DNA from: Schoenoplectus triqueter
Taxonomy: Eukaryota; Streptophyta; Magnoliopsida; Poales; Cyperaceae
DNA length: 17,660 nucleotides
NCBI GenBank assembly: GCA_964058805.1
Contig: CAXKVV010001946.1
Location: forward strand, 1 to 17,660
Direction: 5' to 3'
Positions 16,921-17,660 of the stretch are shown here, in pieces; position 1 is the stretch's first letter, and the number at the start of each line of letters is the position of its first letter. Position numbers and translations under genes: made by a program. The notes below the pieces were generated by a model. The model saw nothing but the letters and a program-made list of their open reading frames with translations. It searched no databases and was not told where the DNA came from.

Positions 16921-17660
16921 GGGTCTCGTTTTCATGTCTTGCGCGCCGGGATTCGTTTTCGGCTTTACCGAGGGCGTCGGGTCCCGTTTTCATGTCTTGC
17001 GCGCCCCGACTCGTTTTCGACTTTACCGAGTGCGTCGCGTCCCGTTTTCATGTTTTGCTCGCCCAAACTCGTTTTCGGTAGTACCGAGGGCCTCGGGTCT
17101 CGTTTTCATGTTTTGCGCGCCCCGACTCGTTTTCGGCGGGACCGAGGGCGTCGGGTCCTGTTTTCATGTTTTGTGCGCCCGGACTCGTTATCGGCGGTTC
17201 AGAGTGCGTCGCGTCCCGTTTTCATGATTTGCGCGCCCGAACTCGTTTTCAGCGGTACCGAGGGCATCGGGTCTCGTTTTCATGTTTTGCGCGCCCGGAC
17301 TCATTTTAGGCGGTACGGAGGGCGTCGGGTCCCGTTTTCATGTTTTGCGGGCCCCGACTCGTTTTCGGCGGTACCGAGGGCATCGGGTCCCGTTTCCATG
17401 TTTTGCGCGCCCCGACTCGTTTTCGGCGGTACCGAGGGCGTCGGGTCTCGTTTCCATGTTTTGCGCGCCCCGACTCATTTTCGGCGGTACCGAGGGCGTC
17501 GCGACCCATTTTCTTGTTTTGTGCTCTCGGACTCGTTTTCGACGGGACCGAGGGCGTCGGGTCCCGTTTTCATGTCTTGCCCGCCCGGACTCGTTTTCGG
17601 CTTTACCGAGGGCGTCGGGTCCCGTTTTCATGTCTTGCGCGCCCCGACTCGTTTTCGGCT
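16921..17660. repeat. Array segment duplicated from 14601-15340, copy 2 (cut by window edge)
   Basis: Second copy of the 740-bp segment, still matching at the last base of the window, so the duplication is longer than seen. The left boundary is sharp: upstream of 16921 the unit variants no longer correspond to those before 14601. Confidence 0.9.

Larger units (their letters stand above)
10019..17660. repeat. 58-bp GC-rich satellite array, about 131 units, runs off the right edge
   Basis: Units repeat every 58 bp, as shown by the recurring GGTACC (KpnI) site. Numbering a unit from GGGCG: positions 3-20 GCGTCGGGTCCCGTTTTC, 21-28 ATGTTTTG, 30-47 GCGCCCGGACTCGTTTTC, 48-58 GGCGGTACCGA. The consensus has 4 A, 17 T, 17 C and 20 G (64% GC) and ten CpG sites. 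Variants recur: a 57-bp form with GAACCGGGGCG; a GAGTGCGTCGCG...CTTGTTTTGTGCTC form; a GGCTTTACC/CATGTCTTGCG form; and a TGCTCGCCCAAACTCG form. No stop triplet occurs in the + consensus, so open + frames of up to 682 codons (14193-16241) exist in all three phases; they are not genes. No rRNA gene or telomere motif is nearby. Centromeric, subtelomeric or minisatellite identity cannot be decided. Confidence 0.95.

Noticed and set aside
9996..17227. Long + strand reading frames across the satellite (for example 9996-11579, 11658-13463, 14193-16241, 15464-17227)
   Set aside because: All three + phases are open because the 58-bp consensus has no stop triplet and shifts phase each unit. The translations are the same three peptide modules cycled. 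No start context, no unique domain, and substitutions do not favour any frame.
10006..17631. Minus-strand frames of 60-123 codons across the array
   Set aside because: They are shadows of the same repeat, open only where the TGA in the minus consensus (from CATGAAAA) is mutated or skipped by phase.
10019..17660. rDNA intergenic spacer or telomeric repeat
   Set aside because: GC-rich 58-bp units could fit rDNA spacer subrepeats, but no rRNA sequence, promoter or TTTAGGG motif is in the window. Not claimed.

Overview
The window looks like repeat-rich nuclear DNA of a flowering plant. The evidence is a plant-type Ty3/gypsy gag region, AT-rich LTR-like non-coding DNA with plant-style GTGGGTCCCAC/TGTCAG motifs, and a very long satellite array. 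There is no bacterial gene organisation and no intact cellular gene that I can support. The species cannot be told from the sequence; the GTGGG-CCCAC/TGTCAG motifs weakly suggest a monocot.

Layout. (1) 1-3431, minus strand: the gag region of a Ty3/gypsy LTR retrotransposon, with a basic, disordered N-terminal extension of about 515 residues, a coiled coil, the retrotransposon-gag core and a variant zinc knuckle. It is broken by an in-frame TGA at 1655-1653 and by a frameshift near 60. The start of the next polyprotein part runs off the left edge. (2) 3432-3880: element leader, a candidate splice acceptor, a candidate primer-binding site (3552-3570) and a GC-rich stretch that may be the inner end of the 5' LTR. 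(3) 3890-5290: non-coding DNA made of short repeated units that fold into hairpins. In the best family, nine units (3894-4490) have arms that differ in sequence but stay complementary. (4) 5290-6500: very AT-rich DNA with a TTA microsatellite and decayed repeats of about 110 bp. (5) 6500-10018: gene-poor DNA with three copies of a cloverleaf-shaped motif (about 7208-7639), a duplicated 93-bp unit (9230-9449), two candidate minus-strand TATA boxes and several strong hairpins.

(6) 10019-17660, continuing past the right edge: about 131 tandem copies of a 58-bp, 64% GC, CpG-dense satellite. Its consensus has no stop triplet on the + strand, and 58 = 3x19+1, so all three + frames stay open for hundreds of codons. 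Those long reading frames are artefacts. Each unit is itself an old dimer (27+31 bp), and the array carries nested larger duplications of 5, 9 and 40 units.

The strongest signals for something undescribed are the covarying hairpin families at 3.9-4.9 kb, the cloverleaf motif at 7.2-7.6 kb, and the structure of the 58-bp array.
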